Positions 10,824 to 22,936 of a DNA stretch of 64,000 nt are shown here, piece by piece. Each line of letters begins with the position of its first letter. Positions within the stretch are counted from its first letter, which is position 1. Source of the DNA: Rhizophagus clarus (Eukaryota; Glomeromycota; Glomeromycetes; Glomerales; Glomeraceae). The notes beneath the pieces were generated by a model. That model saw nothing but the letters and a program-made list of their open reading frames with translations, was not told the origin of the DNA and did not search any database. A program made the translations under genes and the position numbers. The DNA lies in NCBI GenBank assembly GCA_015698045.1, contig BLAL01000281.1:372001-436000 (forward strand). The letters run 5' to 3'.

Positions 10824-12124
10824 CCACTAATATGAAATAAATATGACTATTTTTTGAATTTCTCAACTTTATCCACAAATTTTATTTAATCTCGACCTGT
10901 AAAGAATAAAAGTATGATTTGCATGTTTTAAAATGTTTTACATCTTGGCAGATATTAACATGCACCATACCATGTTTTAGCGCTTATCTTCTCATAGGAT
11001 TTGAATTGATTTTCCCCGGTCATAACTATTCTTCGGGATTATCTTTGAGGGTTTGTATTTGCCTTCTCCTAAATTATAAATATTTATTCATAACCACCAT
11101 CAATTGTCAATGGACTAATGAAAGCAGATATTTGTATAGTCCCTATGAAATTTACTATTGATAGATTTTTTTTTTTTTTGTGAAATCTATTTTAACTCAT
11201 TAACTTTGGATATTCAAATAATAATACTCTCAGTCCCATATAATCTTTAATCTTCCCCTGAAATCTTTAAAAAATGATAAACATTATTTATTAACTTTAA
11301 AGCAATATTTAATATTTAAACAAATGCACAGCAACTTTAAAAAAAAATGCTAATAGAACGCTTTTTTGGAAAACATTAAAGAAAAATTTTTTTTTTTTTA
11401 CGGAAAGTAGGTAGGACGCAGTTGGAAGTTTACTTTACGCTTGTCGTACTTCTTTTTTTGAGAAAAAACGTTCTATTACATTAAAGAAACAATGTTTGAG
11501 AATACTTTTGCATAATTCAGAATGAAAATATTGAGAAAGATCCAAAGTTATTGAAGAAATAAGAGTTTTCTATTAAAATTAGTTTTTATAACAAAATTCC
11601 TATTAAAATAGATATATTTATCAGTAGTAAATTTCAATGGACTAATAAAATCAAATATATGTAACCATTGTTGCAATTTTAACTTTATGACTAGTTGTAC
11701 ATACAGTGCAACTACTGATAATTACCTATAATGCATATTGGTTAACCTTGATAGTGTTTTTGTTATTAAAAACATAGTGAAAATAATTATTGGAGTTTGG
11801 CACGCATGCTGAAGAATTTTTTCTTTACCACATTACAAATATTAACTGGCTGCAGCAAAAACATTACCAACTTACAATATTGGTAAGTGAAGGTGATTAC
11901 AAAGGAAATGAAGATAAAGTAAAAAAAGAAATAATGTTAGCAAATAATGAAAAGATCAAAAAATTTTTGAATGTATATATTTATTATATACTGTATGTAA
12001 AAAGCCTAACTATATGTTATTTTAATAACATTAAATATAACGTAATTTATGGTATTAATTGTCTTGCAAAAACATTAATAAAATTGTTATAAAAATACTG
12101 TATTTGAAATATCATATACACTCT
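10824..12124. other. Gene-poor intergenic DNA with small repeats
   Basis: No supported gene. TAATAGAACG at 11351 and its mirror at 11469-11478, each next to a T- or A-run, bound a 128-bp stretch. TCAATGGACTAAT occurs at about 11107 and 11634 in related contexts, suggesting an old duplication. A frame starting near 11790 (EFGTHAEEFFLYHITN, later VSEGDYKGNEDKVKKEIMLA) looks protein-like for about 60 codons and then turns into AT-rich noise; it may be a fragment of an unknown repeated gene. Confidence 0.4.
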
Positions 12125-13392
12125 CTAATATTCACTACATCCATCTGGTATAAATTTCTTAATAATGCCCATTTTCATAAATTTTTCAATTGTCATTATC
12201 ATATTTCCATTATTTATATTATCTTAATAATAATTAATGAAAGTGATTTTTGTAGTATATTATCATCTTTCCAATTTGTAAAAAATTCTTTTAATTCTTT
12301 CATGAAGCATTTCTATTAATCCATTATCAGAACAACTGAATCTATACTTAATTCATAAAAATTATTTGGTGAATATTTTGCCAAAATTTTAAAAAAATTT
12401 TTACCATTCATTTTGAAATCTAATAATTTCTAAATATTGACAATTATTTAGGATTAGTTTCTTAAAAACAGTTGATAGGATTTTAAGGTTTGAACAAATT
12501 TTAGTTATTGCTAAATTTAATAAATTATTATTATCTTCTTTTACATGAAATTCTGTTAAATTTTTTCCGTTAATTTTCAATATCTCAATTTTTGGTGATG
12601 AGGATACAAATTTTAAAATTTCAATTACGAAAAATGAACGTATTGTAATTGATCAAATTCATTAAATGAATTATAATCAAATGAAAAGTTAGTAAAAGAA
12701 GGGATTATGGCCTTTAATTCATCATTTTTGTTATAACAAAAAGTATTATGAGATAATGATGAGATTTTAAAATTAAACGTTCTAAATTATTTTGTCAAAA
12801 AAATTAAATATAACTCATCTGAATTCTGAAATAATATAAATATCAAGAATGGTCATAAACCTATAGTTAATGAAAAAAATTTAGGATATTACAACATAAT
12901 TTTGTAAAATTTTTACTCCGGATGAAAAAATAAACTAAACATCATCAATATCAATATATCCTAAATCCAAAGATTTTAGAGATAAAGTTTGATTCATAAG
13001 CATTTTTAATATTTCTTTTGATAGTTTCCATGAAGTAGTATCCTGTTCTCTAAGAGTGCGTATTATAAACTCGATTCTATCATATGAAATAAATTTGCAA
13101 AATAATGGATAATTAACTTCTGAGTTGGGTAATAAACTAATAATACATATTCCATACTTACACAAAAGATCTTTTGATTCCTTAGAATTAAAGTTTTAAT
13201 AATTGACAATGATCTATGCGGTGCTTATAATAGTGTTGAATGGTCCAAATTTCCCTCTACAAAATTTCAACTGCAATTTCACAATAAAGACGATTAACTA
13301 GCAAAATTGAATGCAAAGTAATTTTGTCATTTTCCAAATATTCAAATATTTCGTTAAGACTTAAGACTATTAGCAGGAAGTTGACAAAGCAT
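12125..13392 (-). pseudogene. Full-length but broken F-box family copy
   Basis: The whole length of the family can be followed on the minus strand. It begins MLCQLPAN at 13392, breaks at once through a tandem repeat of AGTCTTA (AGTCTTAAGTCTTA) that shifts the frame, and then continues as EIFEYLENDKITLHS, LVNRLYCEIAVEIL, a stop, MCKYGICIISLLPNSE, EILKMLMNQTLSLKSLDL and NCQYLEIIRF. It ends KKFIPDGCSEY and a stop at 12125. Several stops and frame changes rule out a working protein. Because both ends are preserved it decayed by point changes and small indels, not by truncation. Confidence 0.85.
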
Positions 13393-15005
13393 TTTATTTT
13401 CAACAGGTATTAAAATTTGATGAATGTCGTATTTGTTGATGAAATGCCGTAACGCAGTAGTACGATTGGCTAAGTTGCAAGTTCGCCGCAAACAATTCAA
13501 CTGCGCCGGCGCCAGAGCCAAAATTTGAGCAACTATGCTAAGCTGCAGCGCACACTGTAAAGTTATCCAAAAATTACGAATTTAACATTATAAACCAATG
13601 TGTAAAATCTGAATGCACAATGTGAATTTTTATGTGCACAATGTGTACACGCTGCAGTTGAAAATGATAAAGGTTATTAATTGAGTAGAGTAAGTTATAT
13701 GTAAAACGTAGGATGATGCTATTTGACATTAATATTTACTGCATATGTAAATGATAATTTTATACAAGTTTTTGTATCTAATAATTTTATAATTAACGTA
13801 GTGGTTATGGTACATAAAGAATTAAATCCGGAAACATGTTTCATTAAAACAAGTGATTGCAGATAAATCCATAACAAATTGTTTAAATCATTAATATTAT
13901 ATTAAATCAGGCTACCGTGTCATTTTATAATTATATTACTCATATGCTTTAATCCTACTTTGGTCAATATTGTAATATAATCATTAACTCGTACTACATC
14001 ACATTTAACTCGTAATAATAGTAACTTTAAAACTCTTACATTATAACGAATACGTCACGTTGTATGCTATGCAATTGATGATCCTCCCCTACATATATTT
14101 CGGAGCTTTTTCCGAGGCTATATTCTTTTAAAAATTAATAATTAAAACAATACATCAACATGTAAACTTTGCATCAAAGGTATCACATGCCAAACTTTTC
14201 AATATGCAATTATGAGTATTGTGAATAATTAAGAGTTTATTAAATCGACGAAAATACGCTGATTTTGATAATTGGTCCAATTATTATTTTAGGCTTAGAT
14301 ATAAAAATTATGATCAGCCGACATGACTAACAAAGCACCCCTGATTAGTATTTTGCAAATTTGGAGTAGATTTGTGGGGTAGTTAAGTCAGTGCTTTACG
14401 GTATTTAGAACATCGATGATAAATGACCACTTATCTACAAATACAATAATCAGCCGGAGGAATACTTTCTCCCCTTATATGTTGTCACTCAACTGGTTGA
14501 CCATCGTCTTACCCAAATATTGATCAGATAATTCTGACGCAAAGTTGGTTCACACTCTACGAGAACGGGAATATTTTTCTCCGAAAAAGTCTAGCGCATT
14601 TGAAATGATATTTTTCTGAGAAAAAAAAAACTATTGAAAATTATTTACTCAATTGATTTAGTATCAAAAATTTAAAGTTCAATGGCATCTATACCACATA
14701 AACCAATTTTTTACTAATATAACTGTTTTTTATTTTTTTTTTTTTTTTTTAATATAAATAATTTTTTTTTTTTTTAAAAAAAAAAAAAAACCTATATTTT
14801 ATTATATTATAACTATTTTTTTTTTTCTAAAATAACCTATATATTTATTATTAATATAATATTTTATATTTATATATATATATATGTATATATATATTTT
14901 TTTAAAAAAAAAGGTAGCGCCAATGATAAGCCTGCAATAATAAATACGAACTGGTCGTAATTGCCTATCTTTCTAAACCACCTTTCGCCACCTTTCACAT
15001 ACACT
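13393..15005. other. Intergenic DNA with long A/T homopolymer block
   Basis: No supported gene. A short GC-richer patch at about 13480-13560 and two copies of TGCACAATGTG (near 13615 and 13640) are the only departures from AT-rich sequence. From about 14728 to 14912 the DNA consists of long T and A runs and TA repeats, just past the 3' end of the permease gene. Confidence 0.5.
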
Positions 15006-17273
15006 TTATTTATTAATGTCAGAATTTTTGTCTTCTTCATTCGTTATTCTCATAACACCAGCTTCTTTTTGTGCTTTCAAAGTATCCCACCAGTAATAAA
15101 AGGAATACCAAAATATTAAAGCAATAAAAAGAAATCCATAACTAATAAATAGTGGAGCCATTTGTTGAACCATTTTTACCTTTAGATCACAATTCGGATT
15201 ATCTTTAGGACATTCAACGTGAACAACAAAAGAAAATACTAAAATGAATAACCCTGCCAATATAAAAATTCCGGCAAAAGGTAATGGAACTTCATATCCT
15301 CGTGATATCCTTGATAATATGCTAGAATTGTCATTTAGTTCTTTATCATCCATATCTAATTGTCTTTTCTTTGTTTCATTTTTTTTATTACGTCGAATTA
15401 CCTATGAATTTGTAAATTAAGTTTAAAATTGTATATATATATAAAATTTATAATAATTATTTGAATAAATAAACAAATTACGTACCAATAAACCTATACC
15501 AGTAGCGAAATAAAAAATCCAATAACTATACATTGAAAAAGTTGAAAATAAAGTAAAACTTGTAATAGTAAAACTACTTCCAACAAATAATATAATAAAT
15601 GAACACCAAATAAACTGTAATAATAAAGCATTTGTTGGTGTATTAAAATAATGATGCCAGGTTCTTAATTCTTTTGAATATTTTGGGAAAAAATCCGATG
15701 CTGCAGCTGCGACGATAACTCTTGATCCACTAAAATTTTTATTGTAACATTAATTTCTTAATAATAAAATATATTGCGTTTTATGACGAAAACTTACGTC
15801 CACACACATACTGCCGCAGTTCCAATTACAGAAAGTACGATCAGAGCGGTAAAAATTCTGACGATTGCAGATTTACCGAATAATTTATAAAAGAATGTCG
15901 CGGCTATTGTTTCATCTATTTGATTATTATCTGATATAGCTTCTTCAGGAACAACTGAAAAAAATGCAATATTTACGAGAAGATCTATATAAATATATAA
16001 ATGAGTTAGAATTTTATTTTATATATCACATCATTTTTTTTTTTTTTTTTACAACATACACATTAATGTAACAATCCCAACACTGATACTATTACTGAAG
16101 ATAAGTTTCTTTCCCGGTTTTCGGAACTCATCTAACGAGTCTATAAAAATTAAATAATTTCGTTATTACTAATAAATATATCAATTAATTTTTTTTTTAA
16201 AAAAAAAAAAATAAAATAAATGACTTACAATTCAAAGTATTCCATCCATCATAACTAAACATAATCTATAAAAAGAAATAAAATTTAAATTTTGCGTATG
16301 AATAAAATTTTTATAAATCGTAAAACGTATATACTTACTAATAGCATGGAGGCAGAATAAGCTGCAATATTCGTATTTCCACCTAATGGATGTACCCAAT
16401 TAAGCCGACTTACAGACCAATTTGATGATAATCTATAAATTCCAGCTAACGCGATAATCGAATATGTAATCAATTTTATGACAGCTAGAGTTTGATTTAT
16501 ATAATTCGCCCATCTATTATTAATCATATGATAACCCGTTATAATAATTAAATATATGATAGCCAATAATTTTGTAAACCTAAAAATAAAATAATAAAAC
16601 CTTAGTTTAAAAGTTGTCAATACTTTAACACGATAGCAATTAAACATTTTTATTACCAAAATGGAGAAAAAGAGAGATACCATCCAGATGTATCTTGCTT
16701 AATATCATCATCATAACTACTTCCATTAATCGTATACCAAGTATATTGCGCCGCTGATTGTAAAACAGCGCTAATAATTCCTGGTCGAATTGCGCTAAAA
16801 TAAATAAATGTTGTTAAGTACAGCAATGATATTTGAAGTTATATTATGAAACATAGAATTCGTGCTTACAAAATATGCATGAAACTAAAAAGATAACTCA
16901 TCATAATTTTTGGGTTAGGATAAGCGGTTTGTAAATATTTTGTTTCTCCTCCACTTATCTTATGTATAACTCCGAGTTCGACATAAGACAATGACCCAGA
17001 CATAGTTACAATTCCACCGATTAACCATAATAATAATACAATTCCAGGAGATTTTACCATATTCCAAATAATTCCTGGTGCTGTAACAATCCCTGAACCT
17101 ATTATGTTATTTACATTCAATCCAATACCATAGACTACACCCAAAATTTTTTGTTTTTTCTCATAAGGATCCTCTATTATAGACATCCTAGAAGGATTAT
17201 ATATTGATTCTCTTGCTTCATTACTCATTTGAGACTCATCTGATGGTGTAATATCATCATTATTTATAGACAT
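15006..17273 (-). CDS. APC-superfamily amino-acid permease (LAT/MUP1-like)
   Basis: Eight exons were rebuilt on the minus strand: 16870-17273, 16657-16794, 16339-16579, 16229-16265, 16060-16140, 15798-15954, 15486-15729 and 15006-15401. Every junction has GT..AG ends and keeps phase, giving 565 residues. The N-terminus is hydrophilic. The first membrane segment carries the APC substrate-site signature NNIIGSGIVTAPG (about residues 55-67), followed by many further hydrophobic segments, consistent with about 12 membrane spans in the plasma or endomembrane. IMFSYDGWNTLN in exons 3-4 and GSRVIVAAAASDFFPKY in exon 7 match the light-chain-type (LAT) and fungal methionine-permease group. It is expected to move neutral amino acids; the actual substrate cannot be read from sequence. 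This is the only conserved single-copy gene between the F-box copies. Confidence 0.85.
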
Positions 17274-18679
17274 TTTTGTTACTTCTTGTTAGGGGAAAAA
17301 AAAAAAAATATATATATATAATTACGTGAAAAATTTAGAACATTTTAAAAAATTTATAATTAAAAAACAGGCTTTTTTTATACAATAGTTGATAATGTCG
17401 TACATATGTTTCATGAATCTTTGAGTTACCAATCGTAAAACGTCGATCATAACTGATTAACTAATTATATTCACAATAAATGAACAGTTTAAGCATCCTA
17501 CGAAATCAAAACAAAGTTTTAAGGATCATATTGTTTCGAATTTACTGTATACATATTAATTATTATTTCAATAACCATTTGTTATTAACCTTTCTACCTT
17601 TAGTAAAAATACCCCAGCTAAAAGTTTTTCCAAAATATTCATTAGCCAATGGATACCTTTTTGGATGTGATTTTCGTAAACATTTTATGAATTTATTACA
17701 AAACGATAACAAGCGACTTCATTTAACGAAACCAAGTGAACTTCTTATATGATAGAATGAATGAAATTACTCCTTTTAAAAATTCTTTGTTCTTCAAACT
17801 AAAAGAAAACCAATTTGTTGAAAACAGTTTAATTGAAGTCGAGAGGATGTAAAACTATTAACTTGTAAATTTGACCGAATCTATTTTCCCATGCCAAATA
17901 TGTCTGTACTCCGTCGTTATTAAGCTCATTGGTCCCTAATTTGATCTGCAAATTGTGTTCAGAAATACCGAAAAAAGCAAATATATTATAAATTAATTAT
18001 CTAATAATAATTTGTACTTATAATTTATAGAGATCGAACTTTAGAATGTATTAGGGTGAAAATCTTCAGAATCATGTTGAATGTGTGAATTTTATTTTGT
18101 GCTTCAAAGTTCAGGATTGATCTGTCAGATATAGGGATAATGGTAATGGTGAACTCTTTATTAGGCACTTGCTAACTTGAAACTCATTAGTTTCGAAGAT
18201 TGACGAAACTGTAAGCAAAACCCTGAAACAAACTTAAATTCCTTTATTTGCAATTTATTTTAAGCCCTTTTTCCTTTTTTTTTATAATTTATAATTCCAC
18301 ATGAAAATAAAAGAATCATATACCTTCTTTACTATATATATACGTTTACGGATTGATTATTATCCGAAATTCAGTTAAGTTGATGGACATCACGAATAGC
18401 AAGCTCCATTTATGGAAGTTGATTCGATAGTATTCTTGGGCCGGGTATACAAACAAGTATGGTTAATTCTGTTTAAAGACCCTGAATTAATTAAATTATT
18501 ATCATTTTAACAATTGTTTGACCGTTGGTATTTAATTTCATTAATATCGTTCATTTTTTAATATATGTAAATCATTTTCATTTTTTTCAATATAGATAAT
18601 GAAGGATATTTCATGATATACAATTTTTTCGATCGATTATTTCTAATTCATGATGATATTTTTTTTTTGTGGAGTGCAA
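17274..18679. other. Gene-poor intergenic DNA
   Basis: Contains the 5' flank of the permease gene, with an A-run and TA repeats at 17296-17320. A 90-codon plus-strand frame at 17480-17752 has no recognisable motif and is not called. Nothing else seen. Confidence 0.45.
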
Positions 18680-19378
18680 AATTCCGAAATTGGAGAAACT
18701 TCCGAAACCTGTGAAATTTCCGAAACTTGTCCAACATCCATAACTTGGCGAAGCATTTTATTGGTTTTTTTTTTGTATGACTAATTTAACAAATATATTG
18801 CGACTTCACAATTTATAATTTTACATACTATTAAATATCAATTATTTTATCAGTTTTGACAACATTTTTTTTCATTTTCATCACTTGTAACAAGGTGATT
18901 TAAGAAAAATTATCTTGTATCAGCCGGTACTATAGAACAATCATCAGTTAAATGTGCTGTCAAATCTTGTGATGAGTCTTTTATCCAAAAGAAATCACAG
19001 TATTTTGATACTTTTATAGCATGAACTCCCATACCAAAGACTGCCAGCATTTTTCTTTTCTTCTTTGTTGGACTAGATGAGTCCGTTTGGGAAAGGATTA
19101 TAAAAGATAAAATCTTGTTTAGGCGTAATACGTAATTAAAGAAATGATAACTATAAATGATTATTTTCAAGGCCGAGCGCGCAAAAAGAAAAAAGAGTGA
19201 AAAAATTTAATAATTAAACGCGTCGCATAAATATTTGGATATGAAAGGTCTCTTGAGAAAATTTACGATTACTAAAATTTAGCAATCAATTCGTTGACGT
19301 TATACAATGGTTTCGACAAGTTTCGGAAGTTTCGCCAAATTTCGGAAATTTCGACAGGTTTCGGCAGTTTCGGAATAA
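18680..19378. repeat. Inverted pair of TTTCGGAA-rich repeats
   Basis: At 18680-18742 the sequence is a string of ATTCCGAAA, CTTCCGAAACCTGT and ATTTCCGAAACTTGT units. At 19314-19378 the same string occurs in reverse complement (CAAGTTTCGGAAGTTTCG, then GGAAATTTCGACAGGTTTCG). The ~570 bp between hold a zinc-finger-like fragment. The pair could be the diverged ends of a DNA transposon or a local inversion of a simple-sequence array. Confidence 0.5.
18910..19050 (-). pseudogene. BED-type zinc-finger-like fragment, perhaps from hAT
   Basis: The minus-strand frame ending at 18910 contains KYCDFFWIKDSSQDLTAHLT followed by DDCSIVPADTR. The spacing of cysteine, hydrophobic residues, HL and a final cysteine resembles the degenerate BED finger at the start of hAT-family transposases, but the second zinc-binding cysteine of the first pair is replaced. 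No transposase catalytic part follows. It is read as a remnant; the identification is tentative. Confidence 0.35.
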
Positions 19379-21318
19379 GGTGAAACCGAAGCCCAAACTA
19401 GGTGAAATGTTTCGCAAAAACAGTTCCGCCCGAAAATTAGTTGAAATCGATTAACGCTGATCGTACGTAATAAATATTACGCAGTACAAAGATACGCATA
19501 CAATGTATTAAAGATCAACAGATTAGATTAAGACGATTAATCGGTTGAGGTATTTCAATTATAATTCTGATCAAATGATCTAATGCAGCCCAGAGATATT
19601 TGAATTCGATCACCTCTTTTAACAAAACGTGTTTAATAACAAAGGTTAATAAAAATGACTTCTTTTAACTAAATATAAAAATAAAAAACATTGGTCACAA
19701 TTTGCACGATTAATTAATTAGTCGGTTCGGTTAAAGGCTCATGGTTAATCGGTTTTTGTTTTATAATATTTTAAATTTTAAGTTCTTCAGAAATTATTAT
19801 AATGTATTATCGCATAAAAAAAAAGCAAATACAACTTTTTTTTTTGTCGGTTCCAACCTCTAGTCTTATCATACCAGATTTATATTATTTAATAATTAAT
19901 TTAACATTTCTAATTATCTTCCATAAAATAATGGATAGATTTTAAAAATTCAGACAATATATATAAAAAGCAAAATTCTTGAATTTCAAAAAAATTTTAT
20001 TATTTAATTGCGAGAAAAAGCAGTACACTTTACTTTAATTTATTAAATTACCAATAAGATCTGCTAAACAAATTTTTTTGATTCAGGAAAAAAACGGCAT
20101 TTTTAAAATTTCCTGCAATAATAAAAATAAATTTTACAGATCATTTGAATCAAAAAAAACTTTTGTTGCAAATGTTATCATTAAATAATAGAGATCTGAT
20201 CTATGAGTTCGGAGTGGTAATAAAATTCTTTGTGTAAAGGTCTTTCAGAAGATAATGTCTGTCAGAAAAGTTGTATATAAAACTCTTGTATCAAATGTAG
20301 GGTGTTCTTTAGATATTATTTATGTTTAAAGACAAGTTGTCGAGACATTTTACCCATTTTTGAATAATTCTTTTTTTCTTAAAACATATGTAAATGAATA
20401 TGTGTATATATTTGGAAAAAAAAGGGGGTTTACTTGTTTTATATATTTGGTTAACCATTTTAACTAATAAATTAATAAATTTATTTTAAAACAATATTAA
20501 TTAATACAATACGTAATTTAATTAATTAAATTACTATAATCCTTAATGATTTCAATATACTGTAAATATAATGAATGGAAACTTTTCCATTATTTCCATT
20601 AATATTAATAAATTTAACCTATATACTGTAATAATTACCAACCATTATTACCTAATACATAACATATGTTGATCTTCTTAAATTACTTTGTAAAAGAAAT
20701 TCTTTTTTTTTAATAATAATAAAATTAAATTTGACAGGATATTTTTTTTTTTTTGATAAAAAAGGTTTTAGATCTGTTTGATCAACAAAGATCCATTACG
20801 AGCAATATTAAAAAAAATAATTTGAATTACGTATCAGATCACAAGAAGTTTCATTACTATTTTTGGATTGATTAGGTAATCAATTGTAGTAATTTTCATT
20901 TCAAAAAGTATTTTTCATTAAAAAAAGTGCTTAATTAAAGAAAGTTAGCGTAAAAAAAATATTAGACAATGTGTTTTAAATTAAAAATTATTTTACATAT
21001 TTGGTTAAAATGATTTAATTTATTATTAACTTTGGGTATTATTAATTAAACATATATACTGTACGTGTATAAGTTTCTTTCTTTTTTTAAACTTCCAAAT
21101 ATTTAATTATACCTATAAAGAAATAGAATATTTCGAAATCTAAAAAAAAATCCTTATCTCGTGTAACATGAATGGACGTATTGGATTTGATATACCGAAG
21201 CTTTTGTGTTACATCCTTTAAAAAGTTTATAAATTTAAGAGATGAAAAAATTAAACGTTTTGATCATTCTTTTTCTTTCTTGAAATTATTTTACAAACCA
21301 AAAAAAAAAAAAAAAAAA
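19379..21318. other. Long AT-rich intergenic stretch
   Basis: No supported gene. Very AT-rich, with many homopolymer runs. An imperfect inverted repeat around runs of T and A (near 20058-20165, TTTGATTCA / TGAATCAAA) is too weak to call an element. The open frame upstream of the F-box start at 21319 is only readable because of an A-run and is not taken as coding. An A-run of about 20 bases ends at the ATG itself. Confidence 0.5.
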
Positions 21319-22824
21319 ATGCCTTGTCAACTTCTCTCTGATTGTCTTAATGAAATATTTGAATATTTAGAAGATGATAAAATCACTTTACATTCATGTT
21401 TACTTGTCAATCGTCATTATTGTGAAACTGCTGTTAGAATCTTATGGAAGAATATCTGGAATTTTAAATATAGTGTAACGTATAAACCATTTCGTACTCA
21501 TGTACCATTAGCAATTATTAGTACTTTAATTGCTTGTCTTCCTGATGAATCAAAAGATCTTTTACGTAATAATGAAATTTCTATTATCACTCCAACTAAA
21601 AAACCTCCATTATTTAATTATCCTTCATTTTGTAAAGTTTTATCAATTCATGTAATTGATCAAATGATTCAACATATACTTGACAATGGACAATTAAATA
21701 CTAAGAAAAGTTTAAAATTTAGTAAATACTTATTATCTCAAGAAATTTTAAAAATGTTTATGAATCAAATTCCTTCATTAAAATCTTTGGATTATTATTC
21801 TGGATATTCAAGAAAAGTTCAAAATATTATGTTCATACATTTATCTGAATCAGAATCTTGTTTATCAAAATTATCCGAATTAAATTGTAGTTCAGATATT
21901 TATTCGGAATTTTTTTATCAAATAACTCAAATTTGTCAAAATATACAATCTTTAAGTATAAAATTTGAAAATTTTATTTCTGATGGTTTAACAGATTTAA
22001 TCTCTTCACAAAATAATTTAAAAAGTATAACATTAAGATATTATGATAATAAAGATGAAATATCAAAAACCATCATTTATTCTTCTTTAACTAAATTTTC
22101 TTTAATATTAACAAAATTAAGAATAGAAGCTTATTATATGCCTTTATCATTTTTATCCATTTTCATAAATTTAAATGAACTTATTTTATCTTTGGAATCT
22201 GAAGAATCTTTTGATGATTTTAATTATTTACAATATATTCATTTTTCAAATTTAAAGGTTTTAAAATTTTTATTTAAAATTTCAAGAATTGATTTATTAA
22301 TTAAATTTTTGGAAATTAATGGAAAAAATTTGTTGGAATTTTGTGTAGATTATGATCATAATTATTCTTTAAATTTAGCTATAGCTAAATTTTGTCCAAA
22401 TCTTAAAATTTTATCTACTATTTTTATGAGGAATGAATTAGAAACTTTGAAATTAATTTTAAATAATTGTCAATATTTAGAAAATATTAAAGTTCAAAAT
22501 GGTATTGAAGATTTAGATAGTAAGGAATTTTTTGAAACTTTGGCAAAATTTTCACCAAAAAATTTTTATGAATTAGAAGTTGATTATTGTTCTTTTGGTA
22601 GTTTAAAATTACTTTGTGAAACTTTGGAAGAATTTTTTATGAATTGGAAAAATCGTATACCTCTAAAATTGATCTCATTAATTATTGTAACAGATTATAG
22701 AGAAAATATTGATTTGGAAGTAAATGAAAATATGAATATAATTAAAAAATATATGGAATTGGGTATTATTAAAAAATTTAGAACTAGAAAGTATGATGAT
22801 GAAGAATGTTGGAATTCAGTCTAA
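21319..22824 (+). CDS. F-box/LRR-like protein, intact family member
   Basis: Single exon, 501 residues from the ATG at 21319. That ATG is chosen because family conservation begins there (MPCQLLSDCLNEIFEYLEDD); the open frame reaches back to 21172 but the extra residues include a lysine run from the A-tract and match no relative. After the F-box come leucine-rich repeats over ~400 residues, the blocks NNCQYLENIKVQNG and EEFFMNWKNRIP, and the C-terminus KKFRTRKYDDEECWNSV. No break is seen. The role inferred from the family is Skp1-binding substrate receptor of an SCF ubiquitin ligase, substrate unknown. The 3' end converges on VPS51, with 112 bp between stop codons and an AATAAA-like signal at about 22894. 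Confidence 0.85.
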   Translation: MPCQLLSDCLNEIFEYLEDDKITLHSCLLVNRHYCETAVRILWKNIWNFKYSVTYKPFRTHVPLAIISTLIACLPDESKDLLRNNEISIITPTKKPPLFNYPSFCKVLSIHVIDQMIQHILDNGQLNTKKSLKFSKYLLSQEILKMFMNQIPSLKSLDYYSGYSRKVQNIMFIHLSESESCLSKLSELNCSSDIYSEFFYQITQICQNIQSLSIKFENFISDGLTDLISSQNNLKSITLRYYDNKDEISKTIIYSSLTKFSLILTKLRIEAYYMPLSFLSIFINLNELILSLESEESFDDFNYLQYIHFSNLKVLKFLFKISRIDLLIKFLEINGKNLLEFCVDYDHNYSLNLAIAKFCPNLKILSTIFMRNELETLKLILNNCQYLENIKVQNGIEDLDSKEFFETLAKFSPKNFYELEVDYCSFGSLKLLCETLEEFFMNWKNRIPLKLISLIIVTDYRENIDLEVNENMNIIKKYMELGIIKKFRTRKYDDEECWNSV

Positions 22825-22936
22825 TCATTATTAGTATTTTTCTTCTAATTCTATTATGTTTTAATCTATTGTGCATATATAAATCTAATGAGAAATAAAG
22901 TCATTCATTCATTCAATATTTTCATCATTGTATATT

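Noticed and set aside
11351..11478. Possible 128-bp element with TAATAGAACG ends
   Set aside because: Only ten bases match outside homopolymer runs and the flanks show no clear duplication; mentioned within the intergenic entry only.
12059..12319. Plus-strand frame next to the F-box pseudogene
   Set aside because: It is the antisense of the pseudogene's C-terminal region, which reads correctly on the minus strand.
14728..14912. Homopolymer block as an origin or centromere-like element
   Set aside because: Only A/T runs and TA repeats are seen; nothing specific supports a replication or centromere role.
17480..17752. 90-codon plus-strand frame upstream of the permease
   Set aside because: No recognisable motif, no relation to the F-box family, no splice partners; may be chance.
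20058..20165. Imperfect inverted repeat around TTTGATTCA
   Set aside because: Mostly A and T runs; similarity of this level is expected by chance in such AT-rich DNA.
21172..21318. Upstream in-frame extension of the F-box gene at 21319
   Set aside because: It matches no family member, encodes a lysine run from an A-homopolymer, and the conserved N-terminus begins exactly at 21319.
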